Source: Actinomyces dentalis DSM 19115
GTDB lineage: Bacteria; Actinomycetota; Actinomycetes; Actinomycetales; Actinomycetaceae
DNA: 48,703 bases
Direction: 5' to 3'
Assembly (NCBI RefSeq): GCF_000429225.1
Contig: NZ_KE386867.1
Coordinates: forward strand, 16,458-65,160
Shown here: positions 1 through 11,372 of the stretch, piece after piece
Layout: every line of letters starts with the position of its first letter
How positions within the stretch are numbered: position 1 is the first letter of the stretch
The notes under the pieces: model-generated
Told to the model about the DNA's origin: nothing
The model's database searches: none
Seen by the model: the letters and a program-made list of their open reading frames with translations, nothing else
Program-made: the position numbers and the translations under genes

Positions 1-432
1 GCCGACTGCGACGACTCCTACCTGCTGGACTACTACGTCATGCGCGTCCTGGAACTTCCCTTCGAGACCCTGCACGTCCTGGCGGGAGGCGGGGTGAGAA
101 GGGCCCTGGCCTGCTCAGTGGCCGCGCTGGGGCTCGCGGACGAATTCAGTGAGGAGCTCGATGATGAGAACGAGCTGTGGGACCCGGAGCGCCAGGAGCA
201 GCTGCGCGTCATCGCAGCCCTCAAAGCCGGCCGGCACCCGACCTTCGACTCCTGCCTGGCCTCGCCCACCACCCGCAGACTCACCGAGGTCCTGCCCGCA
301 ATCGTCGCGACACAGCGCGCGAGGCAGGACGAATACCTGGCATCCATCCACCGCTGGGAACAGGCGAGACTGCGCGCAATGCAGAAGGAGTACCTGGCGA
401 ACATCGGCCACCGTCGACGGGCCCGCGAGTAG
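1..432 (+). CDS. hypothetical protein, 5' end outside window (paralogue of the gene at 1917)
   Basis: The reading frame is open from the first base and ends at TAG 430-432, so the start lies upstream of the window. The visible 143 residues are acidic and Leu/Ala-rich and do not match a family I recognise. They align along most of their length with residues 79-199 of the gene at 1917-2516: shared segments include CDDSYLLDYY, LHVLAGGGV, ERQEQLRVIA and GRHPTFDSCLASP. The two are therefore tandem paralogues separated by two unrelated genes. No signal peptide or membrane segment is visible in this part. The C-terminal end (QARLRAMQKEYLANIG) is retained here but lies behind a stop codon in the other copy. 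Small tandemly duplicated soluble proteins are often immunity proteins, but nothing here proves it. Confidence 0.75.
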   Translation, partial: ADCDDSYLLDYYVMRVLELPFETLHVLAGGGVRRALACSVAALGLADEFSEELDDENELWDPERQEQLRVIAALKAGRHPTFDSCLASPTTRRLTEVLPAIVATQRARQDEYLASIHRWEQARLRAMQKEYLANIGHRRRARE

Positions 433-538
433 GCTCACTCGGGGGATTCCGCCTTCCAGGTCGATCCGACCGGGTCCCGTCTTCATTCGATACTCGTCCC
501 GATGAGTTCCGTAATATCGCAGATGAGGAGTGGTCTTA

Positions 539-991
539 TTGTCGGCTGAGTCGGAGCGGCTGGTCCGGGGGCCGCGGCCCGGAGAGCGTCCCGGGGGTCT
601 GGGCCTCACCCGAATGAACTTCGTCGCCGACGGCGACGCCGCGGCCGTCGTCGATCGGGCCCGGGACGTCATGCTCCGGCTGGCCGGGTTGCCGGCGTCG
701 GCCTTCAACGACGTCGCCACGGGCGATCTGCTGCCGAGGTGGTTCCTCGCCGCCTTCACGCGCCAGCCGCTGGCCGGGCAGTGCCCGCAGGACGGGGACT
801 GGACCCTGGAGGGGTGGCTGTACTGGGCGGATCCGGGCGAGCGGCCCTGGCGCTGGTGGGATGCGCGCGCCGTCGACGCCGACCGCGGGACGATCGAGAT
901 CCAGGTGGCGGACTGGCCGACGCCGGTTGCCGCCCTGTCCTGGCTGCTGCTCGCCGCCGGCGCCACCGGTACGGACTACCGGGAGTCCTGA
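539..991 (+). CDS. hypothetical protein, about 150 aa
   Basis: A 150-residue soluble protein of unknown family, rich in Trp near the C-terminus (RPWRWWDAR) and ending in a hydrophobic Ala/Leu segment. I chose the TTG at 539 because GAGGAG (525-530) lies 8 bases upstream. GTG at 530 overlaps that ribosome binding site, and ATG at 614 has none. A TAATAT hexamer at 512-517 may be the -10 box; the same hexamer in the same TTC-GTAATATC context precedes the gene at 1917. The conserved-looking part begins around the internal ATG 614, so the N-terminal 25 residues are uncertain. No function can be assigned. It sits between two paralogous hypothetical genes. Confidence 0.55.
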   Translation: MSAESERLVRGPRPGERPGGLGLTRMNFVADGDAAAVVDRARDVMLRLAGLPASAFNDVATGDLLPRWFLAAFTRQPLAGQCPQDGDWTLEGWLYWADPGERPWRWWDARAVDADRGTIEIQVADWPTPVAALSWLLLAAGATGTDYRES

Positions 992-1067
992 AGGTGGACG
1001 GGCGGGGATCGTGCGCCGTGCCGGGCCGTTCCCGAAGACCGGGGGCCGGGGCGCCCGGGCGTCAGGG

Positions 1068-1149
1068 CCCGATGGCCGCGGGCTCGCGGGCGCGGTGGGC
1101 TGCTCGCCGTCGACGGCGTGCGGGGCTCCCGATGGCCGCGGGCTCGCGG
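1068..1149. repeat. 22-bp direct repeat pair
   Basis: A 22-bp sequence containing GATGGCCGCGGGCTCGCGG occurs at 1068-1089 and again at 1128-1149, exactly 60 bases apart, in the gap upstream of the DUF4291 gene. The bases between the copies differ from each other. A regulatory or slippage origin cannot be told apart. Confidence 0.6.
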
Positions 1150-1168
1150 ACGTGGCAGGTTGGGGTCC

Positions 1169-1792
1169 GTGAGTGAGCAGTCCGGCGCCGCGCCCGCGCC
1201 CCGTCCCCGTCGTCAGGTGCGGGCCGTGTGGGATGAGGAGTCCATAACCGTCTACCAGGCCTACGGTCCGGCCATCGCCGGGGCCGCGGTGGCCGCCGGC
1301 CGGTTCGTGCCGCCCTTCAGCCGCAACCGGATGACCTGGGTCAAGCCGTCCTTCCTGTGGATGATGCACCGCTGCGGGTGGGCCGCCAAACCCGGCCAGG
1401 AGCGGGTCCTGGCGGTGCGGATGAGCCGGTCGGGCTTCGAGGAGGCCCTGAGCCGGTCCTGCCCGAGCCGCTTCGATCCGGGGCTTCACGCCGATCACGG
1501 GCAGTGGGCGGCGCTCAAGGCCTCCAGCCCGGTGCGCGTGCAGTGGGACCCGGAGCGCGACGCCGCCCTGCGGCCCCTGCCCCACCGCTCCCTCCAGGTG
1601 GGGATCGGCCCCGGCGCCGTGGACGACTACGTGGACCGCTGGGTCCTGTCTCTGCACGACATCACCGACGAGGTCGTCCGGCTCCGGTCGCTGCCGGCCC
1701 CCGGCGCCGCGGACCTGCCCGACGAGCGCCCCTACCCCCTGCCCGAGGCCCTGGCCAGACGGATCGGGGCCTCGCCGTACGGCACGTCGTAG
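1169..1792 (+). CDS. DUF4291 domain-containing protein
   Basis: A 207-residue protein matching the DUF4291 family along its full length. Diagnostic segments in order are RAVWDEESITVYQAY, GRFVPPFSRNRMTWVKPSFLWMM, GWAAKPGQERVLA, VRVQWDPERD and LRPLPHRSLQVG. Members are soluble, roughly 190-220 aa, and have no established biochemical role. The GTG start at 1169 follows a G-rich stretch (GGTTGGGG) and removes a basic, low-complexity upstream extension. An ATG is not available near the family start. Neighbours are unknown proteins on the same strand with gaps over 100 bases, so it is probably transcribed alone. The family assignment is firm from recognition of its motifs; the function is unknown. 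Confidence 0.85.
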   Translation: MSEQSGAAPAPRPRRQVRAVWDEESITVYQAYGPAIAGAAVAAGRFVPPFSRNRMTWVKPSFLWMMHRCGWAAKPGQERVLAVRMSRSGFEEALSRSCPSRFDPGLHADHGQWAALKASSPVRVQWDPERDAALRPLPHRSLQVGIGPGAVDDYVDRWVLSLHDITDEVVRLRSLPAPGAADLPDERPYPLPEALARRIGASPYGTS

Positions 1793-1916
1793 CACAACCG
1801 CGCCGTGATCGGACGGGACCGGCGGACGGCGGACGGGCTTCGGCGGAGAACGGTATGGTGCCGGGATATGGATTCGGTAATATCAAGAACGTCTGCAGGG
1901 CTGGAGTGAGTGGATT

Positions 1917-2516
1917 ATGGTGGAGGAGTATCTCACCGCCGATGATTTCGCTGGCCTGTCGCGCGGTGGTCTGGCGGAGGCGTGCCTGGCGTGTTCGGCG
2001 AGGCTCTCGCCCATGTTCGCGGCCTTCGCCACGCGCAGCGACCCGCGGGACTACGACGACCTGGTCAGGGACCTGTGGGCGTGCGCGGGCCGGGAGGTGA
2101 GCCCGCGGGAGGCCGAGGAGTTCGAGCGGCGCATGGAGGCGTTCCCAGAGGTGGGCTGCGACGACTCCTACCTGCTGGACTACTACGCCATGAGCGTTAT
2201 GGGCATTCCCCTTGAGGCCCTGCACGTCCTGGCCGGAGGCGGGGTCGAAAGGGCCCTGGCCTGCTCGGAACTCGCATTGGAGCTCCTGGGCGGATTCAGG
2301 GTACTGTTGGGCGATGAGAAGAGCGAGCTGTGGGACGCCGAGCGCCAGGAGCAGCTGCGCGTCATCGCAGGCCTCAGGACCGGCCGGCACCCGACCTTCG
2401 ACTCCTGCCTGGCCTCACCGGTCTCCCGCATACTCGTCGAGGTCCTGCCCGGAATCGTCGCGACACAGCGCGCGGAGCAGGATGAGTACCTGGCCCGTAT
2501 CCGCCACCAGGAATAG
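1917..2516 (+). CDS. hypothetical protein, 199 aa, paralogue of the gene at the window start, shortened by an amber codon
   Basis: ATG at 1917 preceded by GGAGTGAG about 8 bases upstream; TAATAT at 1878-1883 is a possible -10 box. The protein is soluble and of unknown family. Residues 1-78 (MVEEYLTADDFAG onward) have no counterpart visible in the first copy because that copy is cut by the window edge. From residue 79 on, the two match closely in frame, with one 3-base insertion. The gene ends at TAG 2514-2516, where the first copy has CAG, and the following bases still encode the lost tail. A single C-to-T change therefore probably truncated it. Confidence 0.75.
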   Translation: MVEEYLTADDFAGLSRGGLAEACLACSARLSPMFAAFATRSDPRDYDDLVRDLWACAGREVSPREAEEFERRMEAFPEVGCDDSYLLDYYAMSVMGIPLEALHVLAGGGVERALACSELALELLGGFRVLLGDEKSELWDAERQEQLRVIAGLRTGRHPTFDSCLASPVSRILVEVLPGIVATQRAEQDEYLARIRHQE

Positions 2517-2555
2517 GCGAGACTGCGCGCAATGCAGAAGGGGTATCCAGCGAAC
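2517..2555 (+). pseudogene. vestigial 3' tail of the gene at 1917
   Basis: In frame with the upstream gene and directly after its TAG, this stretch encodes ARLRAMQKGYPAN, the counterpart of ARLRAMQKEYLAN at 364-402 in the paralogue. Nucleotide identity is almost complete for the first 30 bases. It shows that the ancestral protein was at least 13 residues longer. Confidence 0.7.
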
Positions 2556-2614
2556 GCTGCACAAAGATCCGAACGCCCGCTTCCCCGCATCGGATGGGAA
2601 GTGGAATGGAACAC

Positions 2615-3226
2615 ATGAGTCGATCATCACAACAATCGCAAGAATCCAGGCGCGTGATCAACATCAGTGGGGTCGAGCGCGTTTTCGAGGTGCGTTTCGT
2701 AGATTTCCCGGACGGGATGACGGAGTACGTCATCGGCGATGAGATGGACCAGGCCCGCCGCTGCCTTCGCGTCGACGACTACTCCGGGAGCACGGATGGC
2801 CTCCCCACCGACTCGTGGGTGCTGACGCTCGTCGCCCCGGGTTACGGCAGCCAGACGCTCACGCGGATACTCGACATCCCCGCGGGCCGCACGCTCACCG
2901 TGGTCTCCCGAGGCACCCTCTTCATGGGGAGCGTCGACGACCCGGCGGGCTTCGCGGCGGTGGCGACCGACTGGCCGATCCGCAGCGCCCGCACCTACCC
3001 GCAGGCCGGCCTCGCCGTCCTCGCCACCGACTGCTCGGCGACGTGCGTGGACGCGAACGGGGTCCGCTGGAGGAGCCGGAGACTGGCCTACGACGGCGTC
3101 GTCCTCGGGGACCTCGAGGGCAGGATCCTCCGCATCGAGGCGGAGGACTACGACCCCCGGACCATCCTCCTCTCGATCGACGACGGCCATATCGTCCACC
3201 ACTACAAACCACTGCCCATCGACTGA
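2615..3226 (+). CDS. hypothetical protein, about 203 aa
   Basis: A soluble protein of unknown family with a beta-rich look: alternating hydrophobic/acidic segments such as FEVRFVDFPDGMTEYVIGDEM and TILLSIDDGHIVHHYKPLPID. No signal peptide or membrane segment is present. Three in-frame ATGs (2594, 2606, 2615) are possible. I chose 2615 because GGAA at 2603-2606 lies 8 bases upstream and the protein then begins MSRSSQQSQES. The 5' end lies close behind the decayed tail of the preceding gene. The stop TGA (3224-3226) is the first part of a 15-base sequence that also occurs at the insertion-sequence end at 48391. No function can be inferred. Confidence 0.6.
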   Translation: MSRSSQQSQESRRVINISGVERVFEVRFVDFPDGMTEYVIGDEMDQARRCLRVDDYSGSTDGLPTDSWVLTLVAPGYGSQTLTRILDIPAGRTLTVVSRGTLFMGSVDDPAGFAAVATDWPIRSARTYPQAGLAVLATDCSATCVDANGVRWRSRRLAYDGVVLGDLEGRILRIEAEDYDPRTILLSIDDGHIVHHYKPLPID

Positions 3227-3282
3227 GCCTTTCTCACCGGAAACTGCGGTGCGGGGGCGGGGCGCCCGAGCGGGGCCGGTGA

Positions 3283-3375
3283 CGAGATCGCCGGGTAGCT
3301 CGCGAGCACGTCACTTAACCCGCGAGAACGTACCTCTGGCAGACGTGCTCGCGGGTTAAGTGACGTGCTCGCGAG
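3283..3375. repeat. palindromic repeat family 1, copy A
   Basis: The arms at 3299-3326 and 3348-3375 are perfect 28-bp inverted repeats containing cacgtcacttaacccgcgag. They flank a 21-base centre (3327-3347) and are preceded by a 15-base block (cgagatcgccgggta, 3283-3297). The same three blocks recur, rearranged, at 43874-44004. The element lies between two convergent genes and could fold into a long hairpin in either transcript. Confidence 0.9.
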
Positions 3376-3396
3376 CCGCGGCGCTCGACGCCCCGA

Positions 3397-3471
3397 CGTC
3401 GAGACGCGCATTCCGCGCTCGAAAATAATGGTTGGAACTGCGCTCTCGAGTGCGAAATGCGCGTCTCGACG
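3397..3471. repeat. 24-bp imperfect inverted repeat next to copy A
   Basis: Arms at 3397-3420 and 3448-3471 are inverted repeats with two mismatches (shared core cgtcgagacgcgcatt) around a 27-base AT-richer loop. They lie 20-some bases from the family 1 element and 44 bases downstream of the hemW stop, so they may act in transcription termination of hemW. There is no T-tract. Confidence 0.75.
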
Positions 3472-3514
3472 AAGAAGGCGAGGAGTGGGCGGCGGGGGGC
3501 GGTGCGGACGCCCG

Positions 3515-4834
3515 CTACACGAGCGCTCTGGTCACCGCGTCGGCCATGAGGCGGCCGCGCAGGGTGAGCACCGCCCGGCCACTCAGGGCGGCGTCGGGCT
3601 GGAGGAGCCCGTCGGCGACGAGCCGGGCCACCACGGGCACCAGGTGCTCGGGCGTGCGGCCCCGGCCACCGCCGTCGGACGCCCATCCGCCGTCCGCAGG
3701 CCCCCGCGAATCCCCGCCGCCGGCCGCTCCCCCGCCCGGGCCCGCCAGCTCCAGGCCCTCGCGCATGCGGATGCCGAGCATGACCCGCTCCAGTTCCCGC
3801 GCCCGGGCGTCGACGACCTCGTGCCCGGCCACGGGCAGTCTCCCGGCCGCCACCCGCCCGGCCCACGCCACCGGGTGCTTGACGTCCCACATGCGCACGT
3901 CCCCCAGGTGGGAGTGCGCCCCCGGGCCCGCCCCGTACCAGTCCCAGTCGCGCCAGTACGCCTCGTTGTGGCGGCACTCGGCCCCCGGCCTGGCCCAGTT
4001 CGAGATCTCGTACCACCGGTAGCCGGCCTCCGCCAGGACGGCGTCGGCCACCTCGTACTTGGCGGCCTCGTCGTCGTCGCCGGGCATGGGCAGCTCGCCG
4101 CGGCGCACCCGCCCCCACATCCGGGTGCCCTCCTCGATGACCAGGGCGTAGGCGCTGATGTGGTCCGGCCCGATCCCGATCGCCGCCTCGAGGCTGCGCC
4201 GCCAGTCCCCCATGGACTCCCCCGGCGCGCCGTAGATGAGGTCCAGGCTCGTGCTCAGCCCCGCCCGCCGGGCCCAGTCCACCACCAGCGGCACCCGCTC
4301 GGGGGTGTGGGCGCGGTCGAGCACGGCCAGCACGCGGGGCACCGCCGACTGCATCCCGATGCTCACCCGCGTGAACCCCGCCCGCGCCAGAGTGGCCAGG
4401 TAGCGCTCGTCCACGGTCTCCGGGTTGGCCTCCGTCGTCACCTCGGCGCCGGGGGCGAGCCCCCAGGTGCGCCGCACCAGGTCGAGCATGCGCACCAGGT
4501 CGCCGGCGGGCAGCACGGTCGGCGTGCCCCCGCCCAGGAACACCGTCCGCGCCCGCCTCCGCGGCAGGCCCGCCCGGTCCATGGCCGCCGCCGCCAGGGC
4601 CAGCTCGCCGGCCAGGGTGTCCACGAAATCGCCCGCCGAGGCGCCCGGCCCCATGTCCAGGTTCGTGTAGGTGTTGAAATCGCAGTACCCGCAGCGCACC
4701 CGGCAGTAGGGCACGTGCAGGTACACGCAGAAGGGGCGCGGCGCGGCCCCGGGCGCGGCCGACGACGCGCGCACCGCCCCGGGCAGCTCCCCCGCCCCGG
4801 GCAGGGGTCCGCCCTCGGGCTGGGCCGGGCTCAC
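3515..4834 (-). CDS. hemW: radical SAM haem chaperone HemW (HemN-like)
   Basis: A 439-residue radical SAM protein. Near the N-terminus HVPYCRVRCGYCDF carries the C-x3-C-x2-C cluster motif for the [4Fe-4S] centre. It is followed by GGGTPT, EANPE, SIGMQS and DLIYGAPGE, the HemW/HemN signature series, and by a C-terminal winged-helix-like region ending RAVLTLRGRLMADAVTRALV. HemW proteins bind haem and act as haem chaperones; they lack coproporphyrinogen dehydrogenase activity. The GTG start at 4834 forms a GTGA overlap with the stop of trmB, so the two are translationally coupled. An A/G/P-rich stretch of about 30 residues interrupts the C-terminal part (around GGGAAGGGDSRG). In actinobacteria hemW usually follows lepA; here trmB and a MOSC gene lie between. 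Confidence 0.9.
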   Translation of the reverse strand: MSPAQPEGGPLPGAGELPGAVRASSAAPGAAPRPFCVYLHVPYCRVRCGYCDFNTYTNLDMGPGASAGDFVDTLAGELALAAAAMDRAGLPRRRARTVFLGGGTPTVLPAGDLVRMLDLVRRTWGLAPGAEVTTEANPETVDERYLATLARAGFTRVSIGMQSAVPRVLAVLDRAHTPERVPLVVDWARRAGLSTSLDLIYGAPGESMGDWRRSLEAAIGIGPDHISAYALVIEEGTRMWGRVRRGELPMPGDDDEAAKYEVADAVLAEAGYRWYEISNWARPGAECRHNEAYWRDWDWYGAGPGAHSHLGDVRMWDVKHPVAWAGRVAAGRLPVAGHEVVDARARELERVMLGIRMREGLELAGPGGGAAGGGDSRGPADGGWASDGGGRGRTPEHLVPVVARLVADGLLQPDAALSGRAVLTLRGRLMADAVTRALV

Positions 4835-5862
4835 GCCCGCGAGCGCGGGCGCGCCCGGCGCCGCCCGCCCGGCTCCAGCTGGCGGGCCAGGCTCGGGCGC
4901 ATCCGCTCCCAGCGGTCGTCCGCCTCGGTCTGCAGCGCGCCGGCGCGCTCCAGGGCCACCAGCATCGCCTCGCTGCGCGCCGGCGTCCACAGGGTCTCGG
5001 TGCGCACCGCCGTCAGGTCGCGGACCGTGCGGCCGGCCTCCACGCCCTTGGTCTCGAAGCGGGTGATCACCCGCCCGGCGAAGCGCTCCGACCAGCCGCC
5101 CACCACCCCCGACGGCGAGCCCGGGTCGATGCCGTTGCCGGCGCTGCCCTCCTCGGCGCCCTCCGCACCCAGGTCGGGCCGGGCGCCGGCGTCGTCGTAG
5201 CGGAAGTACGGCGCGGTCATGTCCGCCTCCAGCCCGACGGGCAGGGCGGAGACGGCCTCCAGCACGTCGCGCATCTGCCAGGCGTAGTCCGACCAGTCCG
5301 TGGCCAGGCGCCACACCCCGCCCGGGCGCAGCACGCGGGCGACGGCGTCGGCGAAGCGCGGCGTGACCAGGCGCCGCTTGCGGTGGCGGGCCTTGCGCCA
5401 CGGGTCGGGGAAGAACACCCACACTTCCGAGGCGCAGGCCACCGGCAGCGCCGTGGCCAGCAGCTGGGAGGCGTCGGCGGGCGCCACCATGACATTGGTC
5501 AGGCCCCGCTCGGCGATGGAGCGGACCAGGGAGGCGATCGCCGTCTGCCACACCTCCACCGCCAGGTGGTCCACGCCCGGGTGGTCGGCGGCGTGGGCGA
5601 GGATCGCCTCCCCGACGCCCGCGCCCACCTCGACGATCAGGGGCCGCACCTGGCCCACGTGCCGGAACACCCTCTCCGGGTCCAGCCGGAAGGAGGGGTC
5701 GACGGTGCGGATCGCGTCGGCCCGGGGCACCTCGACGACGTAGCGGCGCCCGTGGCGATCCAGGGCGCGCGCCTGGGCGTCGGTCAGGCGACCCCCGGCG
5801 CGCGAGAAGGAGCGCACCCGGGAGTGGATGGCGTGGGACCTGGGGGGATGGACCTGGGACAT
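4831..5862 (-). CDS. trmB: tRNA (guanine-N7-)-methyltransferase
   Basis: A 343-residue SAM-dependent methyltransferase that makes m7G46 in the variable loop of tRNAs. Seen in order: the SAM-binding loop EVGAGVGE, an acidic motif in PADASQLL, the family signature FFPDPWRKARHRKRRLV, RLATDW, and TRFETKG near the end. The family is usually 220-260 aa. The excess is an N-terminal 60 residues and a glycine/serine-rich insertion (GAEGAEEGSAGNGIDPGSPSG) plus a basic C-terminal tail. ATG 5862 has AGGAG 8 bases upstream. The stop overlaps the hemW start by 4 bases (GTGA). Confidence 0.92.
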   Translation of the reverse strand: MSQVHPPRSHAIHSRVRSFSRAGGRLTDAQARALDRHGRRYVVEVPRADAIRTVDPSFRLDPERVFRHVGQVRPLIVEVGAGVGEAILAHAADHPGVDHLAVEVWQTAIASLVRSIAERGLTNVMVAPADASQLLATALPVACASEVWVFFPDPWRKARHRKRRLVTPRFADAVARVLRPGGVWRLATDWSDYAWQMRDVLEAVSALPVGLEADMTAPYFRYDDAGARPDLGAEGAEEGSAGNGIDPGSPSGVVGGWSERFAGRVITRFETKGVEAGRTVRDLTAVRTETLWTPARSEAMLVALERAGALQTEADDRWERMRPSLARQLEPGGRRRARPRSRA

Positions 5863-5935
5863 TGTGCGCTCCTGCCTCTCGTCGTTCTGCGTTCTGCCGT
5901 TCTGGCCGCTGCCGCTCTGGGCGCTCCGGCCCCGC

Positions 5936-6751
5936 TCAGCCGATCCGCTCGTGGGCGGCGGCCCGGACGTAGTCGCGCGTGAACGGGGCGATGACGCAAT
6001 TGCCGAAGATCTCGGAGTTGAGCATCGCCTGGGCGTCGCGCGGGTCGTGGTGGGCGAACCAGCGGGTGCACGTCACCCGGTGCCCCGGCGAGGACACCAC
6101 CCGCACCTCGTCGCCGGCGCGCACCCGCCCGCTGGCGAGCACCCGCAGGTAGACGCCCACACGGTTGCGCGCGGAGAAGACCTCCACCCAGTCGTCCCGC
6201 CCCGCGCTGCGGGCGAAGTCCGGGCAGGGGTTGCGCACGCCCGTCACCCGCACCCGCACTCCCCCGGCGGCCGGGTCCCCGATGGCCAGGATCGCCCCCA
6301 GCTCGACGTCGTCGATCCCGCCCGCGGGGCCCGGGACGATGAGCAGATTCTCCCCCAGGCGCCCCGGCTCGATCCCGCCCAGCACCCGGCTCCAGTGCTC
6401 CTGCTCGGCGGCGTCCATGACGTAGAGGGCCCTGTCCGCCCCCGCACCGCCGTGCGGTCCCCCGACCAGGCCGTCGCGCGAGACCTCGACCGGCCCGTCC
6501 GCCGCCGTCGCGCCGCTCGCGCAGGGGCCCTCCTGCCCGTCGTCGGGCCGCGGGCGCGGAGTCGCGCAGATCGGTCCGACGACGCCGACCAGGTCCCCGT
6601 CGTGGAAGGGCGAGGGCTCGTCGCGGTGACGCCCGTCGGCCCCGGCGTGGGGAAGACCCAGGACCCGGGCCGACCTCATCCCGCCCGGGGCGGCGCCGTC
6701 GGCGACGGCCTTCCCCGCAGCGGCGGCCCCGCCGTCAATGCTCTCGGTCAC
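5936..6751 (-). CDS. MOSC domain-containing protein
   Basis: A 271-residue protein whose C-terminal two thirds carry the MOSC fold (molybdenum cofactor sulfurase C-terminal type): LGENLLIVPG, VRVRVTGVRNPCPDF with the conserved Cys, and GVYLRVLASGRVRAGDEVRVV. MOSC proteins bind or transfer sulfur from a persulfide, often for molybdenum cofactor enzymes or detoxification; the substrate here is not evident. The GTG at 6751 has GAGGAGGAG just upstream, a strong ribosome binding site. The first 100 residues include a low-complexity A/G/D region. The gene lies 32 bases after the lepA stop on the same strand and is probably co-transcribed with lepA, trmB and hemW. Confidence 0.8.
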   Translation of the reverse strand: MTESIDGGAAAAGKAVADGAAPGGMRSARVLGLPHAGADGRHRDEPSPFHDGDLVGVVGPICATPRPRPDDGQEGPCASGATAADGPVEVSRDGLVGGPHGGAGADRALYVMDAAEQEHWSRVLGGIEPGRLGENLLIVPGPAGGIDDVELGAILAIGDPAAGGVRVRVTGVRNPCPDFARSAGRDDWVEVFSARNRVGVYLRVLASGRVRAGDEVRVVSSPGHRVTCTRWFAHHDPRDAQAMLNSEIFGNCVIAPFTRDYVRAAAHERIG

Positions 6752-6783
6752 GACTCCTCCTCGCCGGCGCCCGGCGGCGCCCT

Positions 6784-8658
6784 CTACTTGTCCCTGCCGG
6801 TGGGCTGATCCGCCCCCAGCGCCGCGATGAAGGCCTCCTGGGGCACCTCGACCCGCCCGATGGCCTTCATGCGCTTCTTGCCCTCCTTCTGCTTCTCCAG
6901 CAGCTTGCGCTTGCGCGAGATGTCCCCGCCGTAGCACTTGGCGAGCATGTCCTTGCGCAGCGCCCGGATCGTCTCGCGGGAGATGATGCGCGAGCCGATG
7001 GCCGCCTGCACCGGCACCTCGAACTGCTGGCGCGGAATGAGGTCCTTGAGGCGCTTGGTCATCATGACGCCGTAGGAGTAGGCGGCGTCCCTGTGGACGA
7101 TCGCGCTGAAGGCGTCCACCCGCTCCCCGTTGAGCAGGATGTCGACCTTGACCAGGTCCGCGCTCTGCTCGCCGTCCATCTCGTAGTCCAGGGAGGCGTA
7201 ACCGCGGGTGCGCGACTTCAGGGCGTCGAAGAAGTCGAAGACGATCTCCGCCAGCGGCAGCGTGTAGTGCATCTCCACGCGCGAGGGCGACAGGTAGTCC
7301 ATGCCCCCCATGGTGCCGCGACGCGAGACGCACAGCTCCATGACCGTGCCCACGAACTCGCTGGGGGTCAGGATCGTGGCCCGCACCACCGGCTCGCTCA
7401 CGTCCACCACCTTGCCCTCGGGGAACTCGCTCGGGTTGGTCACCGTGTGGACGCTGCGGTCCTCCATGGTCACCGTGTAGACCACGGAGGGGGCGGTGGA
7501 GATGATGTCCAGGTTGAACTCGCGCTCCAGGCGCTCGCGGATGATCTCCAGGTGCAGCAGCCCCAGGTAGCCGCAGCGGAAGCCGAAGCCCAGCGCCACC
7601 GAGGTCTCCGGCTCGTAGGTCAGGGCGGCGTCGTTGAGCTTGAGCTTGTCCAGGGCGTCGCGCAGGGCCGGGAAGTCCGAGCCGTCCACCGGGAACAGGC
7701 CGGAGAAGACCATGGGCTTGGGGTCCCGGTAGCCCGACAGCGGCTCGGCGGCCGGGCGCGCGGCCGCGGTGACCGTGTCGCCGACCCTCGACTGGCGCAC
7801 GTCCTTGACCCCGGTGATGAGGTAGCCGACCTCCCCGGCGCCCAGGCCGGCCGACGGCGCGGGCTCGGGGCTGATGACGCCGATCTCCAGCAGGTCGTGC
7901 ACGGCCCCGGTGGACAGCATCTCAATGCGCTCGCGGGGCTTGAGGGCGCCGTCGACGACGCGCACGTAGGTGACCACGCCCCGGTAGGTGTCGTAGACGG
8001 AGTCGAAGATCATGGCGCGGGCCGGGGCGTCGGGGTCGCCGTGCGGGGCCGGGACGGCCTCGACGATGCGGTCGAGCAGCTCGGCCACGCCCTGGCCGGT
8101 CTTGCCCGAGACCCTCAGGACGTCGTCGACGTCGCAGCCGATGAGGGAGGCGATCTCCTCGGCGTGGCGCTCGGGCTCGGCGGCGGGCAGGTCGATCTTG
8201 TTCAGGACCGGGATGACGGTCAGGTCCCCCTCGATGGCCATGTAGAGGTTGGCCAGGGTCTGGGCCTGGATGCCCTGGGCGGCGTCGACCAGCAGGACGG
8301 CGCCCTCGCAGGCGGCCAGGGAGCGGTTGACCTCGTAGGAGAAGTCGACGTGCCCGGGGGTGTCGATCATGTTCAGGGCGTAGGTGCGCCCGCCGTCGGG
8401 CCCGGCGACGGTCCAGGGCATGCGCACGGCCTGGGACTTGATGGTGATGCCGCGCTCGCGCTCGATGTCCATGCGGTCCAGGTACTGGGCGCGCATGTCG
8501 CGGGGGGCGACGACGCCGGTGGCCTGGAGCATGCGGTCGGCCAGGGTGGACTTGCCGTGGTCGATGTGCGCGATGATGCAGAAATTGCGCAGCTGGGACG
8601 ACGGCGTCGCGGCGGGCGCGACGGTGGCGGCCTGCTCCGGCGTGGGGATCGGTGACAC
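6784..8658 (-). CDS. lepA: elongation factor 4 (LepA)
   Basis: A 624-residue translational GTPase. GTPase motifs: AHIDHGKST (G1), RGITIKSQ (G2), DTPGHVDF (G3), NKID (G4) and SGKTGQG (G5). The LepA-specific C-terminal domain ends [38 protein letters not shown]. LepA binds the ribosome and back-translocates or assists ribosome biogenesis under stress. GTG 8658 is supported by GGAAGG about 6 bases upstream. The N-terminus has about 20 extra residues before [15 protein letters not shown], which is common in actinobacteria. In many actinobacteria lepA is adjacent to rpsT; here rpsT is 25.7 kb away. Confidence 0.97.
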   Translation of the reverse strand: MSPIPTPEQAATVAPAATPSSQLRNFCIIAHIDHGKSTLADRMLQATGVVAPRDMRAQYLDRMDIERERGITIKSQAVRMPWTVAGPDGGRTYALNMIDTPGHVDFSYEVNRSLAACEGAVLLVDAAQGIQAQTLANLYMAIEGDLTVIPVLNKIDLPAAEPERHAEEIASLIGCDVDDVLRVSGKTGQGVAELLDRIVEAVPAPHGDPDAPARAMIFDSVYDTYRGVVTYVRVVDGALKPRERIEMLSTGAVHDLLEIGVISPEPAPSAGLGAGEVGYLITGVKDVRQSRVGDTVTAAARPAAEPLSGYRDPKPMVFSGLFPVDGSDFPALRDALDKLKLNDAALTYEPETSVALGFGFRCGYLGLLHLEIIRERLEREFNLDIISTAPSVVYTVTMEDRSVHTVTNPSEFPEGKVVDVSEPVVRATILTPSEFVGTVMELCVSRRGTMGGMDYLSPSRVEMHYTLPLAEIVFDFFDALKSRTRGYASLDYEMDGEQSADLVKVDILLNGERVDAFSAIVHRDAAYSYGVMMTKRLKDLIPRQQFEVPVQAAIGSRIISRETIRALRKDMLAKCYGGDISRKRKLLEKQKEGKKRMKAIGRVEVPQEAFIAALGADQPTGRDK

Positions 8659-8888
8659 GAGTGCCTTCCGTGATCTGGTGGTCGGCCGCCGGGCGGCGGC
8701 CGCGGAACATCCGGGCCAGTGTCCCACGAAGAGGCGCCGGCGCCCGCGGCCGCGCCCGTGAGATCCGACGGGCCTCCGGTCGCCCGGGCCCCGGCGGGCC
8801 GCGTCGCGCGCCCCGCCCGGCCGCGGGCCGCGAGCGCTTTCGGACTCCCGTCGGCCCCGCCGGCCCGCCCGGCCGCCCGGCCCGGCGG

Positions 8889-11189
<2,301 letters not shown>

Positions 11190-11372
11190 TCATCCCATGG
11201 CCGGGCCCCGACCGCGATACCCGCCTGGTCACCATCGGCCCCGGCGGCGGACCCCGCCCCGGCGCTCCTGCGCCATCCCGGGCGAAACCGCGATCCGGCC
11301 ACCGCGATGGGCCGCGTGACCCCCACCCGCGGCGGACCGAGTGGGCGGGCGCCGCGGCGGGCCGCGACCCGC

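Noticed and set aside
7093-8655. 520-codon plus-strand frame opposite lepA
   Set aside because: It is the antisense shadow of lepA, with His/Val/Asp-rich low-complexity content from the GC-skewed codons.
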